Shown: positions 8,285 through 17,818, counted from the first letter of the stretch. The stretch is 64,000 nt of DNA from Nostoc sp. LEGE 06077 (GCF_015207705.1 NZ_JADEWI010000005.1:62001-126000); one strand, 5' to 3'. Notes: generated by a model not told the origin, from the letters alone. A program made the numbers and translations.

Positions 8285-9146
8285 CTAAAAATGGTAATGC
8301 GGCTTCTGTAACTTCAGCCGCATACTCTTCATACATTCCCAATGTGCCAGGAAGAGTTAGTGATTGAATTCCTGGCAACGCCGCCATCGCTGCCATTTCT
8401 TGTTTAGAATAGGGCGGAGCTTGGTTTGCCAGAATTACCAAAACAGGAACAGGTGACGATTGAAGTAGTTGGACAAATTCTTGGCGATCGCTAACTGGAT
8501 CAAGTCCACCTGTGACAAAGGCCGCAGGTGCAAATCGCGCCCCAGACTGTCGCGTAATCTGCTGCTTCTGCTCAATAAACTCTGGGGTCAGACGCGACTG
8601 ATCCACATAAACGTGTCTCCCATACATAAAACGCAGAAATCCCTTTGTCGTATTTGCCTGATAGAGAGCTTGACCTACAACCGGAAATCGCACTAATTGT
8701 CGTACTGCTGCGGCGAGTGGTTTGGGTACCCCCATTGTTGGTAAAGGGCCGCGCCAAGTTGGAGCAACTAAAATCAGGCAAGAACAAGCCTGGGGTTGTT
8801 CTTGCGCCAGTTGTAGAGCATACCCAGATGTATGACCTGCCGCAATCACTGCAACGGGTTCTGAGAATGTCTGTTTGACAAACGCCTGAAGCATCTGATG
8901 TAACAGTGGAGGTTGGTAGTCTAAAGCAGGGCGATCAGATTCACCAAAACCCAGCCAGTCGAGTGTAACGGCTTGATAGCGATTGGCAATTTGCTCGGCA
9001 ATCTCCTTCATTTCCCAACGACTGGAAACCGTACTAAATGCGGGTAACAGCAGGACAGGTTTACCCTGCCCTATTGTGTCGTAAGCGATCGCGTAACGGT
9101 GTCGATTCCACTCAAATGAAAATTGATGCTTTGTTTTCACAGTCAT
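8235..9146 (-). CDS. alpha/beta-fold hydrolase-like protein
   Basis: The 303-residue alpha/beta fold has an oxyanion region PVLLLPAFSTVSSRWEM (about 30-46), strand DWLGFGESDRP (63-73) and a nucleophile elbow AGHTSGY. The elbow residue is threonine where GxSxG enzymes have serine. The usual catalytic histidine (LGMHEE) is tyrosine (LGMYEEY). The last 15 or so residues overlap the start of the decayed gene in another frame and look like added sequence, as if a deletion joined the two. It may be catalytically altered or non-enzymatic. ATG start. Confidence 0.85.
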   Translation of the reverse strand: MTVKTKHQFSFEWNRHRYAIAYDTIGQGKPVLLLPAFSTVSSRWEMKEIAEQIANRYQAVTLDWLGFGESDRPALDYQPPLLHQMLQAFVKQTFSEPVAVIAAGHTSGYALQLAQEQPQACSCLILVAPTWRGPLPTMGVPKPLAAAVRQLVRFPVVGQALYQANTTKGFLRFMYGRHVYVDQSRLTPEFIEQKQQITRQSGARFAPAAFVTGGLDPVSDRQEFVQLLQSSPVPVLVILANQAPPYSKQEMAAMAALPGIQSLTLPGTLGMYEEYAAEVTEAALPFLDAKTSTSHPALPRSSG

Positions 9147-9285
9147 CTTGATTTCCTCCAGCCTGAATCTATTTGAGTTTCAGTTACCCTGAATTTACGA
9201 GCCAAATATATTCACAAACAGTATTTTCAGGCTTTCTCTGGTTCAAGCATTCCACACTATACTTGCCCATCGATTTCAGAAATAC

Positions 9286-9717
9286 TCATCTACGATTGCG
9301 GCATTGTAGTGGGTAGCGATTCCCCCTCCATGTTGTCCAACCATCGGCAATCTTAGTCTGGCTGTTATATCGCAGATACCAATTATCTTGCTCTGCACCT
9401 AAATAACGAATACCTAAATCTTGTTTCCGGCTGTTGGAAAAACGCTTGGCTAAAGGAACCCAAGCACTACCATTATCACTAAATCGCCCCACCAGACGCA
9501 CACCTGAAGTTGTAGAACAGACATCTCCACTACAACTAGTTTGTGGGTCATCTACTACTTTCCATTGCATTCGGGCTGGTCTACCGTCGATATTGCAATC
9601 CCACAAACCAAAGAACCACTCGCCAGCAATTTGGCTGGCTTTAGCATGACTCGATAGCAATACCAAACTTGCGGGAATAATTGCCAAGCCCAAAAGCCAC
9701 TTTGTGATATTTTTCAT
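9286..9717 (-). CDS. small secreted protein (possibly DUF6006 type)
   Basis: The 143-residue protein has a clear signal peptide (LLGLAIIPASLVLLSSHAKA, cleaved about residue 27). The mature part has four or more cysteines (DCNIDGRP, TSCSGDVCS, C-terminal LQCRNRR), suggesting a disulphide-stabilised exported protein. It resembles a family of conserved Nostoc secreted proteins of unknown role; the DUF6006 label is from memory and unverified. ATG start; monocistronic. Confidence 0.8.
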   Translation of the reverse strand: MKNITKWLLGLAIIPASLVLLSSHAKASQIAGEWFFGLWDCNIDGRPARMQWKVVDDPQTSCSGDVCSTTSGVRLVGRFSDNGSAWVPLAKRFSNSRKQDLGIRYLGAEQDNWYLRYNSQTKIADGWTTWRGNRYPLQCRNRR

Positions 9718-9927
9718 TTTGCTTTACCAGTATTGAAAGCTAGTCTGTACTGTCTTCTTACTTATATGTTTTGGCATCCCTATTTATGCAGTTAACTATG
9801 ACATCGAAACTTAATATTTTTAGCTCTACCTGACTTCTCATGCTCAATTAACACAATAGGGGAAGGAAGCCATATACAGAAATACTGCGAGTCAAACAGC
9901 CTGATTATCTTTGTATAATCGGCTAAT

Positions 9928-10416
9928 TTAATAGCGGAGTGCGATCGTAAGTATTGCTGATGCGGCTAATGCTGCTGCTGCTCGAATGTGATTCCAGAAT
10001 GTCCAGTCACTCAAATAGCTGGCCCATAGCTTCACGCCTTCAGGACTATCTGGCTTAACGAGGGCTAGAGATTCGTTTAGGGGAACATTAAATACAATTG
10101 TCACGCCTATTGTACCGACAAGATAGAGTAAACTACCAACAATCAAATAGATAGCACTCGGTTGATGCCACCTGAACAGTAAGGAAACTAAAATAAAAAT
10201 ACAAACCGCACCTGTTCCTAAAAATACCGTCATAAATAATGGATTAATCACTGCAATATTGATTGACTGCATAGCAGTGATACCCTGTGTCGGCTGAATC
10301 CGGGACAAAGCATTCATTACAAAGGATGAGAAAGCGAAGAAAACCCCAGCCATCAACCCACAACCTAATATTGCAAACATCTTCAATAAGAAAGAAGAGT
10401 GGTCAACAGTTGCCAT
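9928..10416 (-). CDS. DUF1772 (anthrone oxygenase-like) membrane protein
   Basis: The protein has 162 residues from the ATG at 10416, which has an AGGTGG ribosome site 5 bases upstream; the TTG at 10431 is rejected. Four transmembrane segments (about 10-33, 53-75, 85-107, 140-160) and the conserved central NVPLNESLA and C-terminal W..WNH.R pattern mark the DUF1772 family, related to anthrone oxygenases. Substrate unknown. Confidence 0.85.
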   Translation of the reverse strand: MATVDHSSFLLKMFAILGCGLMAGVFFAFSSFVMNALSRIQPTQGITAMQSINIAVINPLFMTVFLGTGAVCIFILVSLLFRWHQPSAIYLIVGSLLYLVGTIGVTIVFNVPLNESLALVKPDSPEGVKLWASYLSDWTFWNHIRAAAALAASAILTIALRY

Positions 10417-10639
10417 AAAGCCACCTATCAATTGTTGTATAACAAAACCTTTACCAACTTAGGAGCGTGAATTGATGTCTTAGCTACCTTGCCTCTCAGA
10501 TTTGGCAAAAGTATTAGTCTACTGAATTTATTTTATGACTTAAGATGATTTTCAATTAAACCAACTTGTATTTAAGATTACAACTACTGAAATACTAAAT
10601 TTGCAGGTAATTAACTTTCTCTGCGAACAAGGAGTCATC
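10417..10639. other. divergent intergenic region
   Basis: This AT-rich segment holds the promoters of the DUF1772 gene (leftward) and the stress-protein-like gene (rightward). No specific operator could be recognised. Confidence 0.4.
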
Positions 10640-11587
10640 ATGGTTTTAACTCGAAATCAACGTGCCGTAGGCGTATTTACTGATCGTCGAAATGCAGAAC
10701 AGGCACTCTATGAATTGAGAGATTTTGGTTTGGCGATGGATAAAGTCTCTGTCGTTGTACAGAATGCAGACCGCAATCATGAGACTGCTGCTCAGGAAAT
10801 TCAAGAATATACGTATGATATAGCTGACGAAGGTGCAACAGTAGGAGGGCTTTCAGGGGGTGCTGTTGGTGGTTTGACTGGTTTATTGGTAGGATTGGGG
10901 ACTTTAGCAATCCCTGGTGTTGGGCCAATCATGCTGGCGGGAGCAGCCGCAACTGCTTTTGTTACAACCCTTGCTGGAGTAAGTCTGGGTGCTGCAACTG
11001 GGACTTTTGCGGGTGCATTAGTTGGTTGGGGAATGTCGGAGGAGCAAGCTAGAGCATATAACGAGCGAGTAGAGGGTGGAAATTATTTAATCATCGTCGA
11101 TTGCACATCTTTAGAAATTGCTCAAATAGAAGCTATTCTCAAGCGTTGGGGTATTGAAGAGTTTGGTATTTATGAGCATCTTAGCAGTGAGATTGAAACT
11201 ACAAATTATTTGAATACAACAACTGCTAATAAAAGTGGGATCATGACCAAGTATGGAGTTAGTTACTTTAATAACATAAGTAATGTTGAAGCGGCGATTC
11301 ACGATATACGTGTCGCAGGTTTTCCAGCCAGTCAGATTTCCTTAATTTGCCAAGACTTTTCTCAATTGCTTGGCTCAACTGATGTTACTTTAAGCGATCG
11401 CTTTGATGCCATGAGGCTAGGAATGGCAGATGAGTGGGCGCGCTTTTACAATGAGCAAATTGAGCAAGGCAATTACATACTGATCGTTAGTGGTACAGAT
11501 AATGAGCTTGATACATCTAGTTTAATTCTGAGCAAGTATGGTGTTCAAGAGTGCCAAATTTATGACCCGATGTTAATTCGTTATTAA
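10640..11587 (+). CDS. general-stress-protein-like protein with duplicated domain
   Basis: The protein has 315 residues from the ATG at 10640, which has AAGGAG 7 bases upstream; the extension to 10601 is unlikely. The first half is a YflT/GSP17M-like ferredoxin-type fold (VGVFTDRRNAEQALYELRD ... EGGNYLIIVDC) interrupted by a glycine-rich hydrophobic hairpin (about 70-135) that could insert in a membrane. The second half repeats the fold (YGVSYFNNISNVEAAIHDIR ... EQGNYILIVSG) without the hydrophobic insert. This suggests duplication followed by loss of the insert. A role in stress response is inferred from the family. Confidence 0.82.
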   Translation: MVLTRNQRAVGVFTDRRNAEQALYELRDFGLAMDKVSVVVQNADRNHETAAQEIQEYTYDIADEGATVGGLSGGAVGGLTGLLVGLGTLAIPGVGPIMLAGAAATAFVTTLAGVSLGAATGTFAGALVGWGMSEEQARAYNERVEGGNYLIIVDCTSLEIAQIEAILKRWGIEEFGIYEHLSSEIETTNYLNTTTANKSGIMTKYGVSYFNNISNVEAAIHDIRVAGFPASQISLICQDFSQLLGSTDVTLSDRFDAMRLGMADEWARFYNEQIEQGNYILIVSGTDNELDTSSLILSKYGVQECQIYDPMLIRY

Positions 11588-11644
11588 AAGCAAGTGATAC
11601 TATTAAAACCGAAAATATTATTTGAGTTTTAGAAGTTGCTACAA

Positions 11645-11697
11645 CGCAGGGAACTTCCACAACGCACTGGCTTCCCTGCGGTACCCTACAGGAAGCC
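11645..11697. repeat. palindromic dispersed repeat with alternative hairpins
   Basis: CGCAGGGAA (11645-11653) pairs with TTCCCTGCG (11672-11680). Alternatively GGCTTCC (11669-11675) pairs with GGAAGCC (11691-11697). Such mutually exclusive stems are typical of Nostoc interspersed palindromic repeats. It sits between two same-strand genes. Confidence 0.55.
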
Positions 11698-11780
11698 GCT
11701 GGCGTGTCTACGATTTTCCCTAAACTGTGAGTAAGTCCTAAATAGAACAAGAGCTAGGCAAAATATGAGAAAATTAATTA

Positions 11781-12110
11781 ATGAAGAAACTGCTATTTAT
11801 CTGTAGTCAAAATAGATTGCGTAGTCCTACGGCTGAGGTAGTTTTCGCTGAATATGAAGGACTTGAAACTGACTCGGCAGGGTTAGACCACTATGCAGTA
11901 GTAACAGTTTCCACAGAAGCTATTGAATGGGCTGATATCATTTTTGTCATGGAACAGTCCCATAAAAGAAAGTTGAGCAAAAATTTTCAACCCTTTCTAA
12001 AAAATAAGAAAATTATCTGCTTAGATATACCCGATGAATTTGAATATATGGAACCAACTTTAATTGAGATTTTCAAGAAAAAGGTATTGCCTATATTAGG
12101 CTCTTATTAA
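11781..12110 (+). CDS. low-molecular-weight protein tyrosine phosphatase-like protein
   Basis: This short, 109-residue member of the CX5R phosphatase fold resembles COG4551 predicted phosphatases. The P-loop is CSQNRLRS with Cys8 and Arg14, followed by SPTAE as in LMW-PTPs, and an SAGLD element near 38. The canonical C-terminal DPY/DPD acid loop is not clear; DIPDEFEYM near residues 86-94 may substitute. Protein phosphatase or arsenate reductase-like activity is inferred. ATG start. Confidence 0.82.
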   Translation: MKKLLFICSQNRLRSPTAEVVFAEYEGLETDSAGLDHYAVVTVSTEAIEWADIIFVMEQSHKRKLSKNFQPFLKNKKIICLDIPDEFEYMEPTLIEIFKKKVLPILGSY

Positions 12111-12303
12111 AGAAAGTAGGGAACAGGGTTGACAGTCTTGGTGTGGATGAATTTTGCTGTCAATTCTGTATCTTTTGTAAGTGCATATTCCTATAAAATA
12201 AGCATAATATAGCGATTTTCATTCCCGTGGGAGAAAGACAACTTCCTCAATTATTTTCCTGAACATTCCACAATAACCGCTATATTCTGCTCTATATAAA
12301 ATT
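12111..12303. other. intergenic region with 9-bp inverted repeat
   Basis: AATATAGCG (12206-12214) and CGCTATATT (12278-12286) are exact inverted repeats around a 63-base spacer, between two convergent genes. No strong T-run terminator is seen. Confidence 0.4.
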
Positions 12304-12747
12304 TTATTTACCAGAGCAATAGGTATTAATTTCACCCACTATTGCACCTTCTTCACCACTACTCTTTTTCAAAGATGTTAAAGAAGCATTTGCTGCTTTG
12401 AGATTTTTTTTATCTATAGCAGCAGCGGTATCGCGTAAACCCTTACTTGTATCCTGATATAACTTGATAAATCGCCCCTGAAAGCCTTGCAATTTTTCGT
12501 CTTTAATTTCTAAACCTTTCATTTCACTAGCAAAAGTATCTATTTTGCCTGCTACTTCTGTTAATGCTTTAGAGCCTTTTTCTCGTTGCGGATTTTTGCT
12601 GAATTCTTGACTCAATGTGACTGCCTGATTAGCAACTTTGATAATTTTATTGCATTGAGCTACTTTGCTTTCACCGCAGCCTGTAAATAGAATTGCGATC
12701 GCCGCAGTTGTGGAAAGCATCACAGTTCTTTTAACAAAACTTTGCAT
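12304..12747 (-). CDS. putative lipoprotein, helical
   Basis: The 147-residue protein has a signal peptide ending in the lipobox LFTGC (Cys about 24), so it should be a lipid-anchored envelope protein. The mature part is alpha-helical and lysine-rich (KIDTFASEMKGLEIKDEKLQ) with two further cysteines, one at the very C-terminus (NTYCSGK). Function unknown. ATG start. Confidence 0.82.
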   Translation of the reverse strand: MQSFVKRTVMLSTTAAIAILFTGCGESKVAQCNKIIKVANQAVTLSQEFSKNPQREKGSKALTEVAGKIDTFASEMKGLEIKDEKLQGFQGRFIKLYQDTSKGLRDTAAAIDKKNLKAANASLTSLKKSSGEEGAIVGEINTYCSGK

Positions 12748-13281
12748 TTTTTTGGTATCTCCTACATATTATTTCAGACAATAGGCAGCGATCGCAAAAA
12801 TACTCCTGAAAACAATGAGTTTTAATTTTTGCTTACTTCTAGCTTACTTTTAGCCCTGCTAATTTATACTGCATGATTTTGAAGATGCGTATTAAAGGTT
12901 ATTAATTTAACAAAACTTAAAGTTATACCTCTCCGTTGAGCAAAATCACAGGCGATCGCTTAATTATACCTATTAAACTTTAGTGAAGTGTGATTGTGTG
13001 TTGCGCTACTCCACAAATTTGTGTCGTTATGACCGCGAACTATGTCGTTATAAAACGAACTGTTGTGGTTGAAAAGTATGAAGTTTTTGTATTGCCTTTA
13101 TGTGATTTTCATGAAAACTAAATATTTTAATCAGTAGAAAAATACTCAATTTTATAATTCACATAGTTGCAAACTTTGCATTTAACTTATTGACAGATAA
13201 AAATCAAAAAAAAAGATAAATGCAACTTTTTGATAGCTAAGTTTTGCCCTGCGAGTTGACATTTAACGAGGAGCAAATTGC
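12748..13281. other. intergenic region with short direct repeat
   Basis: This 534-base gap is AT-rich and divergent. It holds a direct repeat: TGTCGTTAT...CGAACT occurs at 13022-13041 and again at 13043-13061. The right end carries the ribosome site GAGGAG (13268-13273) for the HAF-repeat gene. No ORF is supported. Confidence 0.5.
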
Positions 13282-14545
13282 ATGTTAAAGATGAGTAACT
13301 TAAAAACAAAAATGCAAAATCTAGCAGTTATCAGTAGTACTAGTGTGCTGATGACACTTGGGATAAACGTTTCTGCAACGGCAGCAATTGTTTATGATAT
13401 TACTGACCTTGGCACTCTTCCAGACCAACTTTATACTATTCCCAATGATATTAATGATGCTGGTCAAGTAGTAGGTAGGACTGGCGGTAATGGGGGTTTT
13501 TCACCCACACGTTCCTTTTTTTGGAGCCAAGAAAATCGTATTACCGACCTTGGGATCATTCCAGGTGCGTACTTGAATTATAGTGCAGCTGAAGCAATCA
13601 ATAATTCTGGTCAAGTAGTAGGAAATATCGGCAGATTAGGACTCATCAAACCAAATGAAGTTAATATCCGCGCTTTCGTGTGGAGCCGCGAGACTGGCGT
13701 TAGAGACTTTGGTAATTTACTTAATTTCTTTGGAAACATAAATGTTAACGATATCAATAATGCGGGACAAGTGGTGGGTTCAAAGTCTGCGGTGAACGGA
13801 GCAGGCAGAACCTTTTTGTGGAATCCAGAGACAGGGGTTACAGAGTTTGGTAATTTTATTCCAAATGAAACTTCTAATGCTCCTATTGCTATCAATAATC
13901 TTGGTCAGACGTTAGTAGTTGCTTATTCTGAAAGTGGCTATTATTTCAACTTTTTACGGAGCAGTGATGGTAGTATTACCGAAATTAATGGTCTCCCCAA
14001 TTCTGATGGTACTGACTTAGCTGATATTAATGATGTTGGTCAGGTAGTGGGAATATCTACATATATCGGTACTGGCCCCAATGGTGAAGACCTTGGTACA
14101 GATGATGCCTTTATTTCCTTTGTGCGGAGTAGTAACGGTAGTATCATAGCCATTGACCCTATCCCTGGCTACGAATATACTCTCGCCAGAGGTATAAATA
14201 ATCTCGGTCAAGTAGTCGGACAATCTTACTCTTATGTCGCCCAAGCTCCAGCACCTGCTTTCTTCTGGAGCAGCAAGCAGCACAGGTACACTTGACCTCA
14301 ACACTTTAATTGAGCCAAGTTTAAATTGGCGACTATTGGACGCAACAGCTATTAATACTCAAGGGCAGATTATTGGTAGAGGAATTTATCAAAATCAGGC
14401 ACGAGCTTTCTTGCTAACTCCTAGGTCTACTACTGAACCTGTACCAGAACCGATAACAATGGGCGGTACACTGTTAGGCGGAGTTGGTTTAGCTTATCTG
14501 CGTCGCCGTCAGTGTCAGTTGCGTTCTTCCAAAATTGCAGGATAA
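13282..14545 (+). pseudogene. HAF-repeat PEP-CTERM protein, frameshifted
   Basis: The first frame (13282-14295) has a signal peptide (residues about 10-37) and six HAF-type repeats with cores such as INDAGQVVG, INNSGQVVG and INNLGQVVG. It then ends abruptly after AFFWSSKQHRYT. The shifted frame continues from about 14270 (STGTLDLNTL), adds a seventh repeat (INTQGQIIGR) and ends in a PEP-CTERM sorting signal (VPEP, hydrophobic stretch, then YLRRRQ) at 14545. The break lies in the AGC-rich run at 14268-14284, where one extra base would explain it. A sequencing error or phase variation is possible. An exported surface protein is inferred. Confidence 0.75.
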
Positions 14546-14584
14546 ATGATTGCTTAAGTAAAAACGCTCAGAAAAACTTTCATT

Positions 14585-14628
14585 AGGGGTATGAGAAAAA
14601 TATTATCCTCATACCTCTATGCTTTTTT
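14585..14628 (+). terminator. rho-independent terminator after HAF-repeat gene
   Basis: The 11-bp stem AGGGGTATGAG / CTCATACCTCT (one G-T pair) has a 12-base loop and is followed by six T residues. Confidence 0.8.
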
Positions 14629-14689
14629 ATGTAGGTTTTAATTACGAATTATGTAAAATGCACAAAGTAAAACACACAGGAGATAAACA

Positions 14690-15430
14690 ATGGGATTAAC
14701 TGGGGTCAGAATTGTGTTGGTAGAACCAGCTGGCCCAATGAATGTGGGTGCGATCGCCCGCGTGATGAAAAATTTTGGTTTGTACAACCTGATATTAGTT
14801 AACCCCCAATGTGACCGGCGATCGCCAGAAGCAATGAAAATGGCAGTCCATGCCAAAGACATTTTAGAATCTGCGGTAGTGGTGGCAACTTTGCCAGAAG
14901 CATTGCAAGGATGTGTCAGAGCGATCGCTACAACTGCGCGTGTGCGTGATTGGGGAACACCTCTGGAAGCACCCCGCAGCGCCTTACCGTGGTTACTAGA
15001 AGAACCAGAAAAACCCTCTGCCCTCATTTTTGGCAGAGAAGACCGCGGATTAAGTAATGAAGAATTAAATTATGCCCAACGATTTGTTTGCATTCCTAGC
15101 AGTGAGATTTATCCGTCTTTAAATTTAGCGAGTGCTGTCGGGATTTGTTGTTATGAACTGGCACAACACGGAGAAATCCGGCAACCTCAGACTATCCAAA
15201 AGACAGAATTAGCACCTTTAGAGCTTGTGGAAGCATACTACCAACAATTAGAATCACTGCTGTTAGACATTGGTTATATATATCCCCATACAGCAGCTAG
15301 TCGGATGGAAAAATTTCGGCAGCTATATAATCGCGCCCGACTGACCACCAATGAAGTAGCTATGTTGCGGGGGATTTTTCGCCAAGTAGAATGGGCGCTA
15401 AATAATCGTAATGATGATGAAAACCTATGA
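14690..15430 (+). CDS. TrmJ/SpoU-family tRNA or rRNA 2'-O-methyltransferase
   Basis: This 246-residue SPOUT methyltransferase shows the three SpoU motifs: NVGAIARVMKNFG (about 19-31), LIFGREDRGLSNEEL (near 107-121) and IPSSEIYPSLNLASAVGI (near 131-148), which forms the SAM-binding knot. TrmJ modifies tRNA position 32; the length and C-terminal helical extension fit that group. ATG start with an AGGAG-like site (ACACAGGAGATAAACA). It stands alone. Confidence 0.9.
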   Translation: MGLTGVRIVLVEPAGPMNVGAIARVMKNFGLYNLILVNPQCDRRSPEAMKMAVHAKDILESAVVVATLPEALQGCVRAIATTARVRDWGTPLEAPRSALPWLLEEPEKPSALIFGREDRGLSNEELNYAQRFVCIPSSEIYPSLNLASAVGICCYELAQHGEIRQPQTIQKTELAPLELVEAYYQQLESLLLDIGYIYPHTAASRMEKFRQLYNRARLTTNEVAMLRGIFRQVEWALNNRNDDENL

Positions 15431-15599
15431 TGTATCGATTAATATATACGCAACCTCCCCCAAAATAGATAATATGGCTTAAACTAAACACACTACTGAG
15501 TAAGTAGTAAAACTTGATTTCAGCACCAAGCTGTATGAACAGTCAGTTTTAGGCCGGGAGTCTGCAAGAAAAAATTCGAGTGAGTCACAAGGAGTAGCA

Positions 15600-17162
15600 G
15601 TGACAGAATCAAGTGACAAACTAAGAGCTTTCTCGCGGCGACAACCCGTAAATGGCCGCCAGCGATCGCGCAAAGCTCCAAAAGTGGAACCAAAAAAAGC
15701 GAAAGTTCCCGTTCCGCAAACAAAGCAACGTCCTCTGGTCAGAGAACCGATGCTTGCGCCTAGTGCAATTGCTATCGGTGGCGTTCCTCGGCCAAAACAA
15801 GGGCTAGTTATGCCAACGGCTGTTAAACCTATCCCCAGGAAACCAGTTAATGTACCTCCCTCCCAAACCGGCACTGTCAAGGTAAAAACAGTGCGGGTGC
15901 AAAAACCGCCACAAACCAAAGTAACCAGAAGAGTGTCGAAAAAGACGCGGTTAAAGCCAATGGCCAGAACGATGTTATATATCCTGCGGTTGTTGATCGT
16001 AGGAGTTGGCATGGGTGCGATCGTTGGTACAATATTGTCAGTTTTAGACCCAGCTAATCGCATCAATTCAAATTCTTCCGTATCGTCTAACGCCAATAAT
16101 TCTGGTCAAGTTCAGCCACAAAGCACTCCTAATCCCACAATTCCCACTTCAGGTTTATATCTCTCTCAAGAAATTACCTCACTCAAAAATACTGTCCAAA
16201 ATTTAGCCGCAACCACCCCAGACCTCACCCCTGGCATTTTCTTGGTAGATTTAGATAATGGCGGTTATGTAGATATCAATGCATCTGTAGGTTTTCCCGC
16301 CGCCAGTACCATTAAAGTACCAATTTTGGTAGCGTTTTTCCAAGATGTTGATGCAGGTAAAATCCGTCTGGATGAAATGCTGACCATGCAACAAGATATG
16401 GTAGCCGGTGGTTCTGGAAATTTCCAATTTAAACCAGTCGGGACACAGTACAGTGCCTTGGAAGTTGCCACCAAAATGATTACCATCAGCGACAATACAG
16501 CTACAAATATGCTGATTGCTCGGCTGGGAGGCATAGACGCATTAAATCAGCGTTTTCGCAGTTGGGGATTCACAACAACAATTATTAAAAATAAACTGCC
16601 AGATTTACAAGGAACAAACATCACCAGTCCCAGAGAATTGGGGAATTTGATGGCGATGGTGAATCAAGGAAACTTTGTGAGTCTGCGATCGCGCGATATC
16701 ATGCTTGATATTATGCGTCGTACAGAAAGAGATAATCTACTCCCATCTGGTTTAGGCGCAGGCGCAAGAATTTACCACAAAACAGGCGATATTGGCACAA
16801 TGCTGGCAGATACGGGTTTAGTTGATATTCCCAATGGCAAGCGATACATCATTTCTGTGATGGTCAAACGTCCCAATAATGACCCCCGCGCCGAAAAATT
16901 AATCAGTTCAATTTCTCGGACTACTTATGACAATCTCAGTCAAAGTACTTCACCTAATACCATAAATAACAATATCCCAATAACTAATTATCCGTCCCCA
17001 GGCATTAGTTCTCCCGTACCTAATAATACAACTGGTGTGATGCCTATGAGTGGTTATCAACAACCGATAATTAATCCTGTTGTACCACCTAACAACATAC
17101 CCATGAGTGGTTATCAATCACCCGTTATTAATCCACAATCGCAATATTACCCCCCAAGATAA
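15600..17162 (+). CDS. class A beta-lactamase-like serine hydrolase, membrane anchored
   Basis: The 520-residue protein starts at GTG with AAGGAG upstream. It has a basic, proline-rich N-terminal cytoplasmic tail (1-120), one transmembrane helix (about 124-148) and an Asn/Ser/Pro linker. The catalytic domain (about 195-440) has STIK (SxxK), SDN in ISDNTATNM and KTG in YHKTGDIG. The C-terminus is Pro/Asn-rich with repeats of the MSGYQ.P.INP type. All penicilloyl-serine motifs are present, so beta-lactamase, peptidase or amidase activity on peptidoglycan is plausible. Psb28-type gene follows after 20 bases. Confidence 0.88.
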   Translation: MTESSDKLRAFSRRQPVNGRQRSRKAPKVEPKKAKVPVPQTKQRPLVREPMLAPSAIAIGGVPRPKQGLVMPTAVKPIPRKPVNVPPSQTGTVKVKTVRVQKPPQTKVTRRVSKKTRLKPMARTMLYILRLLIVGVGMGAIVGTILSVLDPANRINSNSSVSSNANNSGQVQPQSTPNPTIPTSGLYLSQEITSLKNTVQNLAATTPDLTPGIFLVDLDNGGYVDINASVGFPAASTIKVPILVAFFQDVDAGKIRLDEMLTMQQDMVAGGSGNFQFKPVGTQYSALEVATKMITISDNTATNMLIARLGGIDALNQRFRSWGFTTTIIKNKLPDLQGTNITSPRELGNLMAMVNQGNFVSLRSRDIMLDIMRRTERDNLLPSGLGAGARIYHKTGDIGTMLADTGLVDIPNGKRYIISVMVKRPNNDPRAEKLISSISRTTYDNLSQSTSPNTINNNIPITNYPSPGISSPVPNNTTGVMPMSGYQQPIINPVVPPNNIPMSGYQSPVINPQSQYYPPR

Positions 17163-17182
17163 TTTCTCAATTTGGATTACTC

Positions 17183-17548
17183 ATGACATCTACTCCACCC
17201 TCAATTCAGTTTTTTGCAGGTATTTTTGAAGAACTCAGTAATGTTAGTTTGCGACGTGGCAAAGTTTCAGATAAACGTATCGTCGCTATGACTTTTAATA
17301 AATTACAAGCTTTGGACGGATTTAATAGTTTTACAAAACCATCTTTAAATTCCTTACTATTGACTGATGAAGAAGGTGAAATTAGTGTCATTCCTTCCTC
17401 AACTCGCTTTATTTTTGGTGGTGATGAAGGCGATGAGTTACAACGGGTAGAATGTCAATTTGAAATTGAACAAGATAATCATTGGGAACGCTTTATGCGC
17501 TTTATGCAGCGTTACTCTGAAGCTAATGATATGGAGTATCAAGGTTGA
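17183..17548 (+). CDS. psb28: photosystem II assembly protein Psb28 paralogue
   Basis: The 121-residue protein belongs to the Psb28/PsbW family, which binds the CP47 assembly module and RC47 intermediate of photosystem II at the cytoplasmic thylakoid face. Diagnostic segments are IQFFAGIFEE at the N-terminus, LLLTDEEGEI in the middle and WERFMRFMQRYSEANDMEY at the C-terminus. Its divergence from typical Psb28 suggests the Psb28-2 paralogue. ATG start. Confidence 0.88.
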   Translation: MTSTPPSIQFFAGIFEELSNVSLRRGKVSDKRIVAMTFNKLQALDGFNSFTKPSLNSLLLTDEEGEISVIPSSTRFIFGGDEGDELQRVECQFEIEQDNHWERFMRFMQRYSEANDMEYQG

Positions 17549-17818
17549 TTTCACTCTCAAGCAGCTTGGGATTTAGGGGTATAGCAGTAGAATGGGTAAT
17601 GTCCACAACATAAAAATCAGGTTTTAACGAACTTTTCAGCATTGCCTGACTTTAATTGCTATAAACTAGCTGGTGCCAAGATACAAATTCATGAGTATTT
17701 TACGAGTATTGGGCAGTGCTTGATTGAATACTGGTTTTAATTATGATGAATAATAGGAGAAGTTTGCCCATATAGACAATAGTAACATTTCATCACAATT
17801 AAAAGGTTAGAAAAATTT

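Noticed and set aside
8469-8878. Overlapping ORFs on both strands inside the alpha/beta hydrolase gene
   Set aside because: Shadows of the hydrolase frame; composition is not protein-like.
15600-17162. Acquired antibiotic-resistance beta-lactamase
   Set aside because: The membrane anchor, basic N-terminal tail and cyanobacterial context fit an intrinsic cell-wall or serine hydrolase protein.
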